Shown here: positions 52,618-62,163 of the stretch, piece after piece | Layout of the letters: the number at the start of each line of letters is the position of its first letter | Numbering within the stretch: the first letter of the stretch is position 1 | Source of the DNA: Trichormus sp. NMC-1 | GTDB lineage: Bacteria; Cyanobacteriota; Cyanobacteriia; Cyanobacteriales; Nostocaceae | Assembly (NCBI RefSeq): GCF_001858025.1 | Contig: NZ_LZQD01000012.1 | Location: 59,539 to 123,538, forward strand | Reading direction: 5' to 3' | DNA length: 64,000 nucleotides | Program-made: the position numbers and the translations under genes | Notes under the pieces: generated by a model | The model's input: the letters and a program-made list of their open reading frames with translations, nothing else | The model's database searches: none | Told to the model about the DNA's origin: nothing

Positions 52618-54181
52618 TTAACCAAATGTCTCTGAAATATATTGTAAATGTTTCTGTACCGGAGCGATCGCATTAGCAACTATCATCCCACTAGCAGCCA
52701 CAGCCGGCAACCCAATCCCCGGAAAAGTCGAATCTCCACAACACAACAACCCCGATAAAGGCGTATTCCCACCAGGAAATAAACCCTTACCTGCCGCTAT
52801 AGCTGGTCCATAACTACCATGATGACGACGCAAAAATCGCCCATGAGTGAGGGGAGTACCCACCAAACTAACTTCGCAACGGGAACGAATATCAGGAATA
52901 ATTCTTTCCAAAGCTTGCCACATCACTTCTGCACGTTCTTGTTTTAACAACGCATATTCTTCTCTATTGCGTTCCTGTCCTTGCCAAATAGCATAAGGTT
53001 CATTACCAGGAGTATAAACGTGAATTACGTGCTTACCCACTGGTGCTAAAGACGAATCAAGAACTGAAGGAATAGATACAACTACCACATTTTGCGGTGC
53101 AGTTACGCCTTTGTCCCAATCGTTAACTACAATGTAGTGAATACCTAGATTCTCAGGTAATCCTGCTGCATCAATACCTAAATGCAGGTGCATAAAACTA
53201 TCACATTCAGGTATTGCTTGTTGCTTTTCTACATACCGTTTAGGTAAAGCACCTTCAGGAATGAGTTTGAGAGTATCCCAAACAGAAGCATTAGAAACAA
53301 CAGCTTTACTGGCTCGGATTTCTTGACCACTCCGCAGACGTACCCCGACAGCACGGTTATTTTCTACTAAAACTTGCTCGACATGAGCATTCAAAACTAA
53401 CTTACCACCATGTTTAGTCAACCCCCGTACCAGTGCATCAACCAATGCACCACTTCCCCCAAGGGGATAATCTAACTGGACATTGGGACGATACCAGTCT
53501 GCAAACATAAAAGCCACTTCTGCGGCAATTGTCCCATCTGCGGGTAATCCAGATAAGAGGAAGCAAAGTAAATCTAACCAGTTGCGAATAAAAGGGTCTG
53601 TGATTACACCATCAATAATGTTAGAAAAAGACCCTGTTAATTTGATGACGTTAGCGGCTTGTTGCAGTAAAGCTGGGGCAAATTTACCCATAGTTAACAC
53701 CGCACCTAAATCGTAGCGCAAGGCAGAGGGTGGGAGAGCGAACTGCTTTGCAGCAGCGCTTCGCTATCGCACTCTTACCCAAAGGTGTCATAATTTCCTG
53801 GAGTTTGCGCCATTGTGCTATAGCTTTATCTCCCCGCAGTTTTTGCAATATTTCACAGAACTGGTCAGCACCAACTTGAGCATCAAAGTAGCCTTCTGGT
53901 AAATAACAACCCCAGGTATCATAATTGACGCAGGGTAAATCTTCGCCAATGGCATCTAAAACTTGACGTAAGGGATTAGGTGAAGGGGTATAAGATAAAC
54001 CAGAATATAAAGATGGTCCAGACTCAAACTTGTAGCCATTGCGTTCAAAAGCATGAGCCGCACCACCGGCAATCGAGTGGCTTTCTACTACTGTGACATC
54101 AATTCCATAGCGTGCCAAGAGTGCAGCACAACTCAATCCGCCAATACCGCTACCAATTACGACTACTTCTGTGTTACTCAT
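52618..54181 (-). pseudogene. FAD-dependent carotenoid-type oxidoreductase, frameshifted by a repeat
   Basis: The two halves form one protein of the CrtI/CrtISO (phytoene desaturase-like) family. The 5' half (53684-54181) has the FAD motif VVVIGSGIGGLSCAALLARYG and GGAAHAFERNGYKFESGPS. The 3' half (52618-53721) continues with TDPFIRNWLDLLCFLLSG, GGSGALVDALVRGL and the C-terminal LLCCGDSTFPGIGLPAVAASG. They are in different frames, meeting at the repeat at 53735-53773, where the reading shifts by one. The gene is therefore broken unless the repeat was present for long and suppressed by frameshifting. The usual length of about 500 residues is restored by joining. An isomerase of carotenoids is the likely ancestor. 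Confidence 0.82.
53735..53773. repeat. Interspersed repeat at the frameshift site
   Basis: Minus-strand GCGATAGCGAAGCGCTGCTG followed by CAAAGCAGTTCGC, an interspersed repeat family also seen at 37048-37068. It contains the inverted pair CTGCAAAGCAG. Confidence 0.75.
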
Positions 54182-54482
54182 AAATAATTATTGATTACTG
54201 GGCTTTTGCAAAAATCATAGATAATGGATTTATTCTCAATTCTCGTCAACTTTGGTTAGCAGCAGGTTGGCTGGAAAAATTCAAATCATGTAACGGTATG
54301 TAAGGTTGATTCAATCCGTTATTCTTGTTGAGTTTTAGCAATTTAACAAAACCCAATATATTTGGATTTTATCACACGAACCTACTTACCTATTGATGAT
54401 TCATGTCAGCAAGAATAAAAAAAATATCCATTTGAATATGTTTTCATAAAAAATTACAATTTTACTTTTGTTATATCTGGCT
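54182..54482. other. Gap without a clear gene
   Basis: Near 54230-54290 a short frame reads FILNSRQLWLAAGWLEKF, possibly the end of a lost gene, but without further support. No hairpin or repeat stands out in the rest. Confidence 0.3.
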
Positions 54483-55103
54483 TTATTTTACCATTTTGGG
54501 CAGATAAGACTGACGATAATTATTTTTAGCCATTAACCTAGATTCACGCCTTGTCCAACATTTTTGTAAAGGTACATCAGCCAATCTTTGCAGCAGCATA
54601 AACACACTATTATCTCCTGTCAACTTAGCAATTGTTTGAGCAATAACCTTACAACAATTCCAAGGATGACGCACCACCTGAATTTCTGCAAACCTGACTA
54701 CACCCCAATTCCGTTCTAAGAAAAATCGGTTACGAATTTTATCATCATCAACATCAATACAGTGGTGAGGTTTCCCTGTATTTCCAGCATAAGGTTCATC
54801 AATTTCAATATCCAAAGCTAACCCAGATGAATGATGATAAAAGATAAAATCAGCCGAGTAGCGGAGAGAATAACCGGGAATTTCAAACTCAACCGCTTGA
54901 CAAATCAAATTTCCAGGAAAAGCCGCCAGTAAATGCCGAAAAAACTGCTTTTCACTCACACCTTGCTTGGCTGTACTCTTATCATCTGGTAATGCCACAC
55001 ATCCTTGAAACGAAGCTTTCAGATGCTTCTGTCCTTGATTACCACCAGTAAACTGCCTAGCTAACGGTGGGTAAAGAATTAGGGGATAATAAGCAGTAGA
55101 CAT
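54483..55103 (-). CDS. PD-(D/E)XK nuclease-like protein
   Basis: The pattern YSADFIFYHHSSGLALDIEIDEPY followed by HHCIDVDDDKIRNRFFLERNWGVVRFAEIQV resembles the DUF559/Vsr-type nuclease fold: D (SADF), E (DIEID) and a later RNRFFLERNW helix. 206 residues from ATG 55103; the upstream frame is less likely. The tail is basic (RRESRLMAKNNYRQS), suited to DNA. Standalone; perhaps for DNA repair or defence. It follows the broken oxidoreductase on the same strand. Confidence 0.65.
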   Translation of the reverse strand: MSTAYYPLILYPPLARQFTGGNQGQKHLKASFQGCVALPDDKSTAKQGVSEKQFFRHLLAAFPGNLICQAVEFEIPGYSLRYSADFIFYHHSSGLALDIEIDEPYAGNTGKPHHCIDVDDDKIRNRFFLERNWGVVRFAEIQVVRHPWNCCKVIAQTIAKLTGDNSVFMLLQRLADVPLQKCWTRRESRLMAKNNYRQSYLPKMVK

Positions 55104-55166
55104 AACCAAATAACCACACTTTTTGTAAAAATTTACCAATTCAAAAGCAGTGGAATTAAGTAATAG

Positions 55167-55451
55167 TTAAAAACTATCCAATCTAATATCTTTCCAAATA
55201 TCAGAAACCTGCCATCCCGTCTTGCCAACAGAGTGAACTATGGGATTATATCGTAAAGGAACATAATTAGGTTCTTGATATTCTATCCCTACTTTTGGCT
55301 GTTCTACACCTGTTAGTTCTTCTATATTATTTACAAAGTCAGGATTATTTGCAAAATCAACTTGCAAATTTGGTTCTTTAGGTTCCTTTTTCGCTTCCTT
55401 GTTTATTTTTGTTTCTTGAACGAGCTTTTCAGATTTTTTGATGAGTTTCAT
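55167..55451 (-). CDS. Small charged protein, unknown
   Basis: 94 residues: a Lys/Glu-rich first third (KKSEKLVQETKINKEAKKEP), then VDFANNPDFVNNIEELTG and a more ordered end (YVPLRYNPIVHSVGKTGW). No known family. ATG at 55451, 63 bp upstream of the nuclease-like gene and on the same strand, so the two may be co-transcribed. Confidence 0.5.
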   Translation of the reverse strand: MKLIKKSEKLVQETKINKEAKKEPKEPNLQVDFANNPDFVNNIEELTGVEQPKVGIEYQEPNYVPLRYNPIVHSVGKTGWQVSDIWKDIRLDSF

Positions 55452-55584
55452 ATCTATTGACAGGTTTAACTTTTGATATTGATAAAAAAAACAGATGACA
55501 CCAAATTAACTTAGAAAGGGTGGAATAGCAACATAGACAAATGCGCTACCGCGCTCAAATTTATGGCGTTATGTAACCCAAACA

Positions 55585-55788
55585 ATGCAACAACTAATAG
55601 TAATTGTAACAGAAAGTGTAACCACACTTAAACCTAAGTTGACTGCTGTGACTGACCAAAATAATCAAGTTACACAAAAGGTCATTTCTGATTTATGCCT
55701 CCATACTAATTTAGATGCAGGCACGATAGCTATTCTAAACCAAATTGAAGCTGAACATAACTACTATCAAACTTGCGGTAGGTGGTAA
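55585..55788 (+). CDS. Small protein upstream of the Gp157-like gene, unknown
   Basis: 67 residues beginning MQQLIVIVTESVTTLKPKLTAV, no known domain. It ends 3 bp before the next start, and its last codons contain the next gene's ribosome site (AGGTGG), so coupling is likely. It is divergent from the 55451 gene. Confidence 0.55.
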   Translation: MQQLIVIVTESVTTLKPKLTAVTDQNNQVTQKVISDLCLHTNLDAGTIAILNQIEAEHNYYQTCGRW

Positions 55789-55790
55789 TC

Positions 55791-56357
55791 ATGGTTTTAT
55801 CACTCGCTCAACAATCCTTAGCAGGACTATCCCAAACTGCTGCTCATCTCTGGGAACAGTTAACCAATTGTCAGACTTCTGAAGAGGAAGCTGCTATCAT
55901 CACCGCTATTTGGGAAACTCAAGAAGTACAATCTGAAGCTGTTGATATTCAAGCCGAATTGGCATTGCAATTAGATGCAGAAATAGCAGCTATTAAGCAA
56001 CGATTAGAACATCTCAAAGCTGTGCATCAATCAGCACTATTAAGACTAGAACGCTGGCGAGAGAAATTAGATGAAACCATTTTAGAACATAATGCCACAG
56101 GAATTATCCCTGAGCAAATAGTTGGTAATTCACTGCGGATCACAATTAAAGAAAATCCACCAAGTTGTGATGTACTTATAGATGCAGAAAAATTGCCTTT
56201 AAAATACCGCAGAGAAAAGACTGTTTACTCAGCAGATAAGAAAGCAATTATTGCTGCTTGGAAGAAAGGAATTCCTGTTGATGGTACTCATGTTGAACGT
56301 AAGCGTCGGGTTGTTTATGCTTTAACAGCAACAGCAATTCAAGACTTCAACGATTAA
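55791..56357 (+). CDS. Gp157-like (siphovirus) protein
   Basis: The long helical first half (ELALQLDAEIAAIKQRLEHL, coiled coil) and the C-terminal motif NSLRITIKENPPSCDVLIDAEKLP ... DKKAIIAAWKKGIPVDGTHV are the pattern of the siphovirus Gp157 family (PF05565), linked to phage-resistance phenotypes and single-strand DNA-binding operons. GTG at 55782 opens the frame, but ATG at 55791 has AGGTGG before it. It is a phage- or plasmid-derived gene. Confidence 0.8.
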   Translation: MVLSLAQQSLAGLSQTAAHLWEQLTNCQTSEEEAAIITAIWETQEVQSEAVDIQAELALQLDAEIAAIKQRLEHLKAVHQSALLRLERWREKLDETILEHNATGIIPEQIVGNSLRITIKENPPSCDVLIDAEKLPLKYRREKTVYSADKKAIIAAWKKGIPVDGTHVERKRRVVYALTATAIQDFND

Positions 56358-56506
56358 CTATAATTCATCAATGGATAATTGATGATTGTTTAATTCAAGG
56401 TTTAAAGCCTCTCCTTTCAAGAAGAAAAAAGAAAAATTTCCTATTACCCAATCCTTTGATTTTCTTCTGAGAGCTAATTGTCAATTGTCTATTGTGAATT
56501 GTTGAA

Positions 56507-56595
56507 AGGACTTACGCATAATTCACTTAATGCTTGACCGCAGAGGCGCAGCGGTAACAGAGAAAAGATGTTTGACAGTAGTTTGTGTAAGTCCT
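56507..56595. mobile_element. MITE-like element, AGGACTTA ends, copy 2
   Basis: AGGACTTACGCA (56507-56518) and TGTGTAAGTCCT (56584-56595) are inverted ends of an 89-bp element related to copy 1 at 40364. Another isolated end (TTATGTAAGTCCT) lies near 56690-56702. Confidence 0.6.
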
Positions 56596-56719
56596 GATTC
56601 AGTCAACAACAAAAACTTGACCAAATAATTACGAATTACTTATCCCTGGCGGAACTAAAGACAGTATTTGTAATTATTTGGTCACATCTTATGTAAGTCC
56701 TAAATAACCAAAAAAGACC

Positions 56720-57427
56720 TCAATTGAGTAAACCAGCCCGCAATGCTAGAACAGCAGCTTGAGTGCGGTCACTGACACAAAGTTTGTTCAAAATACCCCG
56801 CACATATACTTTTACACTTCCCAAACTAATATACAGTTTTTCAGCAATCTCTTGATTGCTGAATCCTTGGACAATTAACTCTAAAACTTGCATTTCCCTG
56901 TCTGTTAATGGATCTGCTGCCAAAATACTTGCTTGCTCTGGTTCAATAGCAGAGATAATCGCTTTGGAAGTAATATTTAGTTTTGCCGTCACTGAGCGAC
57001 GAATATGCTTGAGAATGACCCGTGCAATTACTGGGTCAATCCAAGAATATCCCTCATAAGTCATGTACAGTGCTTCTAACAACAACTCAAACTTAATGGT
57101 TTTGATACAGTAAGAATCTGCCCCAGCTGCAAACGCGGCTAGAACCATCTGCTCTTTAGCAAAAGAAGTCAACATAATGATTTTTGTTTCTTTTGCTGAT
57201 GGCACAGATTGTTGAAACTGTTGTATCAGTGCTATCCCATCCATGTCTGGTAAACCAATATCAACAATGGCAATATCTGGCTTAGTATCTTGAAGTAGTT
57301 TTAAACCAGCAGCAGCATTTTCAGCATCTCCCACAACTTGAATATTCTTTTGCTCGTTTAAACAACTACTGATACCGACCCTTGCCAAATTGTTGTCTTC
57401 GATAATTGCTGCTCTAATGTTTTTCAT
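56720..57427 (-). CDS. NarL/LuxR-family response regulator
   Basis: A two-component response regulator. The receiver domain (1-125) has the acidic pocket AAIIEDN, phosphoacceptor D56 (DIAIVDIGLPDMDG) and the later IKTIKFELL, so phosphorylation is expected. The C-terminal HTH of LuxR type reads LTDREMQVLELIVQGFSNQEIAEKLYIS, binding DNA as a dimer. Its divergent partner is probably the histidine kinase at 57944, across a 516-bp intergenic stretch. Confidence 0.93.
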   Translation of the reverse strand: MKNIRAAIIEDNNLARVGISSCLNEQKNIQVVGDAENAAAGLKLLQDTKPDIAIVDIGLPDMDGIALIQQFQQSVPSAKETKIIMLTSFAKEQMVLAAFAAGADSYCIKTIKFELLLEALYMTYEGYSWIDPVIARVILKHIRRSVTAKLNITSKAIISAIEPEQASILAADPLTDREMQVLELIVQGFSNQEIAEKLYISLGSVKVYVRGILNKLCVSDRTQAAVLALRAGLLN

Positions 57428-57530
57428 GACTTACCTCAATAACTGGCTAAATGTACTCTTTCTAATGTCGGAAATAATTGACTAAAAATGGATCAGCCTA
57501 TCGGTCAAAAATTTTTAGCCTGTTAGCTAA

Positions 57531-57650
57531 AATCTATCTATTGACGTATAAAAAGCAAATAACCGTATCAATAAATCTATCTGTAGAGGTATAGAGGTAT
57601 GAAAAGCAAGTAAGTAAATCAAAAAATCTACCTATTGATATATGCCAAAT
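57531..57650. repeat. Three degenerate direct repeats upstream of the divergent two-component genes
   Basis: Near 57531, 57573 and 57626 the motif AATCTA(T/C)CT(A/G)T recurs with related following sequence TTGACGTAT or TTGATATAT, 42-53 bp apart. They could be binding sites for the response regulator. The remaining gap 57428-57943 shows no gene. Confidence 0.4.
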
Positions 57651-57943
57651 TTAAAGTTTTAGTAAAATACTTTATCTAAGTATTAAGATTCGTTAAAAAA
57701 AGAAATAAGTAATGAGACAGAATTGATTACACAGCAGATTTTTCTGTTAAGAGTTCCCTCTCTCAACGAGTGAATTTAATTTTGTCCAACTACTTAGCAA
57801 ACTGTAAGGATTCAGCACTCAGCTTTCAAAAGTCAGATTTTTAACAGTTACACCCAACAATAGCACTTGATAATCGACAAAATTTATCAAATATTCTGAC
57901 TTCTGACAGCCAACTCGATTTAAACAAATCTACTGGTATCTGT

Positions 57944-59077
57944 ATGACACCTTTCTTTTGGAATCCAACTTCAACAGAAAGTATCCTTTGGGTAGATGAC
58001 TCAGCCAAAAATGTTTGCTTGCTCAAATCTATTCTCAAGCAACAAGGATACAGGCTAACACTGACAAACAGTGATACGGAAGCCTTGACCAAGATTGCAG
58101 AATCTCCACCTGACTTGGTAATCTTAAATACCTTCATGCCCAATATCAATGGCTATAAAATCACTCAACAAATTAAGCAGAATTGTGATTTACCTTTCAT
58201 ACCCGTTTTGCTGATTACAAATTGTGATGAGTCCAGTTTGATTCGCGGTTTACAAGTTAGTGCTGACGAATTTTTGATTCAACCTGTAGAGCAGAAAGAA
58301 TTGTTGGCAAGAGTGCGATCGCTCTTGCGGTTAAAACATAGTATCAATCAACGAGATCAACTGGCTAGACAGCGATGTGAAGATTTTATGATCAAACTGA
58401 CTCACGATTTACGCACTCCTTTGACCTCAACAATTCAACTTTTGCAAATGATACAAAAAGGAAATTTTGGTCATAATTTCTCAGAAATACGGAAACATTT
58501 GCAACTACTGACTGAAAGTAATCAAACCCTATTGTCAATGGTGGAAAATATGCTAGAGGTTTATCAGTATGAAGCTGGATGTAAGGACTTGGAATTTTTT
58601 CTCGTTGACTTGTGGGAATTAGCTCAAAAAGTAGTTCAGGAACTCAAACCTTTAGCTGTTGTCAAAAACTTAGCTCTGAATGCCAAATTAAACAACACAC
58701 AACCATCTGCGGTGAAAGTGCGCGGCGATAGAATAGAACTTTACCGACTGCTCACTAACTTAGTAGGTAATGCTATTCGTTTTACAGATAGGGGTTCAGT
58801 AGAAATTCACCTTAATTCCCATAACCAACGGGTAACAATTGCCGTGAAAGATACTGGAATTGGTATCAATAAATCAGAACAATTACGCTTATTTGAACGT
58901 TTTCGACAAGGTAAACATCAGCGTCAAGGTAATGGACTGGGATTATATTTGTCCCGTCAAATTGTAGAAGCCCATCAAGGAAATATTTCTGTTTCATCAA
59001 CTTTAGGTAAAGGTAGCATTTTTACTGTTTCTTTACCGAACGAGCCAAAGCCCCTGGCTTTAGACGTGAGGATGTAG
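57944..59077 (+). CDS. Histidine kinase with degenerate receiver domain, C-terminus made by an IS end
   Basis: Order: receiver-like domain (about 12-130), HisKA (146-205) with H154 in MIKLTHDLRTPL, and ATPase with LLTNLVGNAIRFTDRG, VKDTGIGI and GNGLGLYLSRQIVEAHQG. The receiver has the acidic pair (VDD, 18-19), but the phosphoacceptor position is Asn62 (VILNTFMPNINGY) and the conserved Lys is Gln113 (FLIQPVE), so it cannot be phosphorylated normally. The last residues after SLPNE come from the left end of an IS200/IS605-type element (59037). No membrane helices, so cytoplasmic. ATG with weak ribosome site. Confidence 0.9.
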   Translation: MTPFFWNPTSTESILWVDDSAKNVCLLKSILKQQGYRLTLTNSDTEALTKIAESPPDLVILNTFMPNINGYKITQQIKQNCDLPFIPVLLITNCDESSLIRGLQVSADEFLIQPVEQKELLARVRSLLRLKHSINQRDQLARQRCEDFMIKLTHDLRTPLTSTIQLLQMIQKGNFGHNFSEIRKHLQLLTESNQTLLSMVENMLEVYQYEAGCKDLEFFLVDLWELAQKVVQELKPLAVVKNLALNAKLNNTQPSAVKVRGDRIELYRLLTNLVGNAIRFTDRGSVEIHLNSHNQRVTIAVKDTGIGINKSEQLRLFERFRQGKHQRQGNGLGLYLSRQIVEAHQGNISVSSTLGKGSIFTVSLPNEPKPLALDVRM

Positions 59078-60427
59078 GCGATTTGTGGCGGGAGCCACTG
59101 TGAAACCCTTGTATGGCTTTAGCCACAGAGAGTTTAGCTTTCGCATTGACCCTAGATAAATATACTGTATAATTCCTTTTAGGAGGTGATGAATAAGTGT
59201 TTTCTTTGACTTATGAGTTTCGACTAAAACCAACTAAGCAGCAAATAGAAATCTTTCAAGACTGGTTAGAAATTAACCGCAAAGTCTATAACTATGCCTT
59301 AGCAGAACGCAAACATTGGTATAAATCACGCTCATGTCAAATCAATGCTTGTTCATTGCATTCTGAATACATTATCCCCGCAGATACACCACGTCCTACC
59401 TACTCAATTCAGTGTAAATCATTAACTGGAGCAAAGGAACAATACCAAGAATTAAAAAGTGTCCATTCTCAGGTATTGCAACAAACACTCAAGAGACTAG
59501 AAAATGCTTTTACTTCGATGTGGGAGCGCAATTTTGGATTTCCACGTTTTAAAAAAGTTGGGCAGTTCCGTTCTTTTGTATTTCCGCAACTAGGAAAAGA
59601 ACCGTTAAAAAACAATGCTGTTAAACTCCCTACAATTGGATGGGTAAGGTTTAGAAAATCCCGTGAGATTCCCACAGATGCCACAGTTAAACAAGTGAGA
59701 ATTGTGAAACGGGTATCTGGATGGTATGCAATGCTAACGATGCAATGGGATGTGTCTATTCCTCAACATCAGCCAGTAGGAGAAGCAATCGGTGTGGATG
59801 TGGGATTAATCAGTTTTGTTGCTACTTCTGGTGGACTTTGTGTTCAACGCCCTAAATTCTTTGTAGACCTCCAACGCCAGCTTAAATTGCTGCAACAAAG
59901 AGTTAGTCGTAAAGTTAAAGGGTCAAATAATTGGTACAAAGCTCAAAAGAAAGTGGCAAAATTGCATGAACATATTGCTAATACAAGATCGGACTTTCAT
60001 TGGAAAATAGCACATCAACTTTGTGATACTGCACAAACTATCTTTGTAGAAGATTTGAATTTAGTGGGATTGTCGAGGGGAATACTTGGCAAACATTGTC
60101 TAGATGCTGGATGGGGAAAATTCTTTCAAATTCTTGAGCAGTGTTGTTTTAAGCGTGGTGTATATTTTCAGAAAGTAGATAGTCGAAAAACTTCTCAGAT
60201 TTGCCCTCATTGTAGAACGGAAACGGGTAAAAAAGAGTTGTCACAGCGTATTCATGTTTGTGAACATTGTGGCTATACAACTGATAGGGATGTTGCAGCC
60301 GCTCAAGTAGTTCTGATTAGAGGACTTGCAGCCGTCGGGCAGACGGTGAAGATGCTTGCTGAGGGTAAATTCATTGGAATCCCTTTGAGGCAAGAATCCC
60401 CCGACTTCTAGTTGTGGGGAGTGTCAA
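59037..60427 (+). mobile_element. IS200/IS605-type element with tnpB only
   Basis: The left boundary is set after TTAC (59033-59036) and before hairpin AAAGCC-CCT-GGCTTT (59047-59061); the right hairpin CCCC...GGGG (60399-60419) is followed by TCAA (60424-60427). IS608 elements insert after TTAC and end in TCAA, so the fit is good. TnpA is missing, so mobility needs help from elsewhere. The left end overlaps the kinase 3' end. Confidence 0.6.
59197..60411 (+). CDS. tnpB: TnpB RNA-guided nuclease
   Basis: TnpB cuts DNA guided by an RNA from the element's right end. The RuvC triad is complete: D201 (IGVDVGL), E285 (IFVEDLNLVG) and D365 (TTDRDVAAAQ), and the zinc ribbon is intact (CPHC ... CEHC). 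404 aa is the usual size. AGGAGGTGATGAATAA precedes the GTG at 59197, which starts the gene. The 3' end of the gene and right flank would give the omega-RNA. Confidence 0.92.
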   Translation: MFSLTYEFRLKPTKQQIEIFQDWLEINRKVYNYALAERKHWYKSRSCQINACSLHSEYIIPADTPRPTYSIQCKSLTGAKEQYQELKSVHSQVLQQTLKRLENAFTSMWERNFGFPRFKKVGQFRSFVFPQLGKEPLKNNAVKLPTIGWVRFRKSREIPTDATVKQVRIVKRVSGWYAMLTMQWDVSIPQHQPVGEAIGVDVGLISFVATSGGLCVQRPKFFVDLQRQLKLLQQRVSRKVKGSNNWYKAQKKVAKLHEHIANTRSDFHWKIAHQLCDTAQTIFVEDLNLVGLSRGILGKHCLDAGWGKFFQILEQCCFKRGVYFQKVDSRKTSQICPHCRTETGKKELSQRIHVCEHCGYTTDRDVAAAQVVLIRGLAAVGQTVKMLAEGKFIGIPLRQESPDF

Positions 60428-60586
60428 CTGCGTTATAGCAGAGGGCAGGTAGCTGTCTTGCAATGGACAAAAGTAAAACCCTTGTTATTCTTAGATTTTA
60501 AGGACTAATCATGTCCTAATCTGAATGCCTAGCAAGCATAACATTTGTAGGGCAGTGTTAACTTTTGTTCAAGTTTTAGGTTTTTG

Positions 60587-61180
60587 CTAGGTTAGCGTAA
60601 GTCCATACTCTTGTTCGACAAGATTTAACAATTTTGACTGCAAAGGTGAAAGGTACGGTTTTGGTTGTTTTCCTAATCCTGAACAAAGCCAATCAACGGC
60701 ACTATCTCGGTTTTCAATTTGATGCAGTCGTCGCAGTCTCAAGCATAGCTGTTGCATGAACTGACAGTCTTCATCCAACAGTTCTAAGGATTTGAGATGT
60801 TCTATTTTCACTGTATACTCGCGTTCGCTAGTTGGTAAGATTTGGGAACCATTGGTTCCCATCAGATTGTCAACTACTAATGAACCAGCTATCAAATAGT
60901 TCACATGACGGTGAGTAAAACCAAATCGGGAACGACAGTAATTTTCAAAAGTTGAGTGAGTTGAACGGTACAAACGTCTGTCTCGTAGTTCTTTCAATGC
61001 TTTAGCAGCTGCGTAAAATGCTTTTTCCACTTGTCTCTCTAAAAATATGCGATCGCGCCACTCGTCTGTACTAAGTTCAGTCAATTCGGAGCTAACAACT
61101 ATTTCTGCATGGTTGGTTGCAGAATCGTTCTGGCTGCGTAGCAATTTTTCATCAGTAGAGATGTTTGATATCTCACTCAT
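60587..61180 (-). CDS. Plasmid/phage-type DNA-binding protein, unknown
   Basis: The pattern FYAAAKALKELRDRRLYRSTHSTFENYCRSRFGFTHRHVNYLIAG is shared by many plasmid and phage proteins with a helical, arginine-rich DNA-binding domain. The rest has a predicted helical C-terminus (LCLRLRRLHQIENR). Function is not known; its neighbour, the HTH gene at 61310, is divergent and also regulatory. ATG at 61180. Confidence 0.65.
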   Translation of the reverse strand: MSEISNISTDEKLLRSQNDSATNHAEIVVSSELTELSTDEWRDRIFLERQVEKAFYAAAKALKELRDRRLYRSTHSTFENYCRSRFGFTHRHVNYLIAGSLVVDNLMGTNGSQILPTSEREYTVKIEHLKSLELLDEDCQFMQQLCLRLRRLHQIENRDSAVDWLCSGLGKQPKPYLSPLQSKLLNLVEQEYGLTLT

Positions 61181-61309
61181 AATTTCTACCCCCTAGCTCC
61201 AAAGAAAATTTGCTATTAATTGATACATTGTCAACTGTAAGTTTATGATTTATATTCAATAATAAACTAATAGTTTATATTTGAGGGTAGTGGCATGGCT
61301 TAAGAATGG

Positions 61310-61540
61310 ATGAAAGTTAGAAGAACGATAGATATAGAAATACCCGGTTTGGGAAAGAGAATTAGACAAGCTAGAGAAGCGGATAGACGCTCTTTAGCGG
61401 AAATATGTCGTCAAATTCCCATGACAACTATGAATTGGTACAAGATAGAATCCGAAGAAACCAAGGCTTTGCCAATTGAAACTTTACAGCGCATTGAAGA
61501 GGTGCTGAATGTTGATTTTGGTATTAAATTTTATGAATAA
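61310..61540 (+). CDS. Small HTH (Cro/CI-type) regulator
   Basis: The 76-residue protein is a single XRE-type helix-turn-helix: LGKRIRQAREADRRSLAEICRQI with MTTMNWYKIESEE as recognition helix region and a final LQRIEEVLNVDF. It could repress its own promoter or the divergent gene. It lies near the parA start. Confidence 0.8.
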   Translation: MKVRRTIDIEIPGLGKRIRQAREADRRSLAEICRQIPMTTMNWYKIESEETKALPIETLQRIEEVLNVDFGIKFYE

Positions 61541-61940
61541 CTCAGAATAAATGCTTGTGCTTGATAATTAACAAATTTGTCAGAACTAATATTTTTACGA
61601 TGAAATTTAAAATTTCAACTTAATTTATAATTAATTCAGAGTATATATTACGGCAGTTTTTATGTATTTATACTAATTACCCAAAATAGGGCAACAGATG
61701 AAAATTGATTAATAATTCTGCTTAAAGGCTATTACAAACTATGTGTTGTTTTCATTTATAAAACTGGTATTGTGTTTTATTATACCACATCTTAAATTAA
61801 TCTTTTTTCTTCCTTTGTACCTACTCTGCGAACAGCCGCTCCCTCTTACATATTGTTTGTCTCTGCCCTATATTTATGGCACGCTACGCCAACGCCTAAC
61901 GGCGATTGTGCGAAACTTTTATAAGTAAATAAAGTAAATA
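61541..61940. other. AT-rich gap without a clear gene
   Basis: No supported ORF; 61876-61910 is an interspersed repeat (GGCACGCTACGCCAACGCCT). The stretch could hold part of the left flank of the next IS. Confidence 0.4.
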
Positions 61941-61949
61941 AGATGAAAA

Positions 61950-62011
61950 CCCCGGAATGCCTGATTGAAATCCCAAAAAGATTTCAAGAAGGTATGTCTT
62001 TTAAGCCGGGG
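61950..62011 (+). other. Long hairpin, probable left end of the second tnpB element
   Basis: CCCCGG (61950-61955) pairs with CCGGGG (62006-62011), and within it TTGAAATC (61965-61972) pairs with GATTTCAA (61980-61987). It resembles an expanded left-end hairpin of an IS200/IS605-type element and is followed by an interspersed repeat (62012-62055). Confidence 0.5.
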
Positions 62012-62163
62012 ATGTAGCTTGCTTCCCGTAGCTTGCGTGGCGAAGCCATAGGGTAAGCTGACTAATGGCTTTAGCCATCAGTGACATTCCGCTCAGTTCA
62101 ATCTCCATATATATTTACATATAATCCACCTGCGTCTAAAATAACAACAATATTCTTAAGGAG

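Noticed and set aside
61743-61928. 61-residue hydrophobic ORF
   Set aside because: AT-rich sequence plus an interspersed repeat produce it; no start signal.
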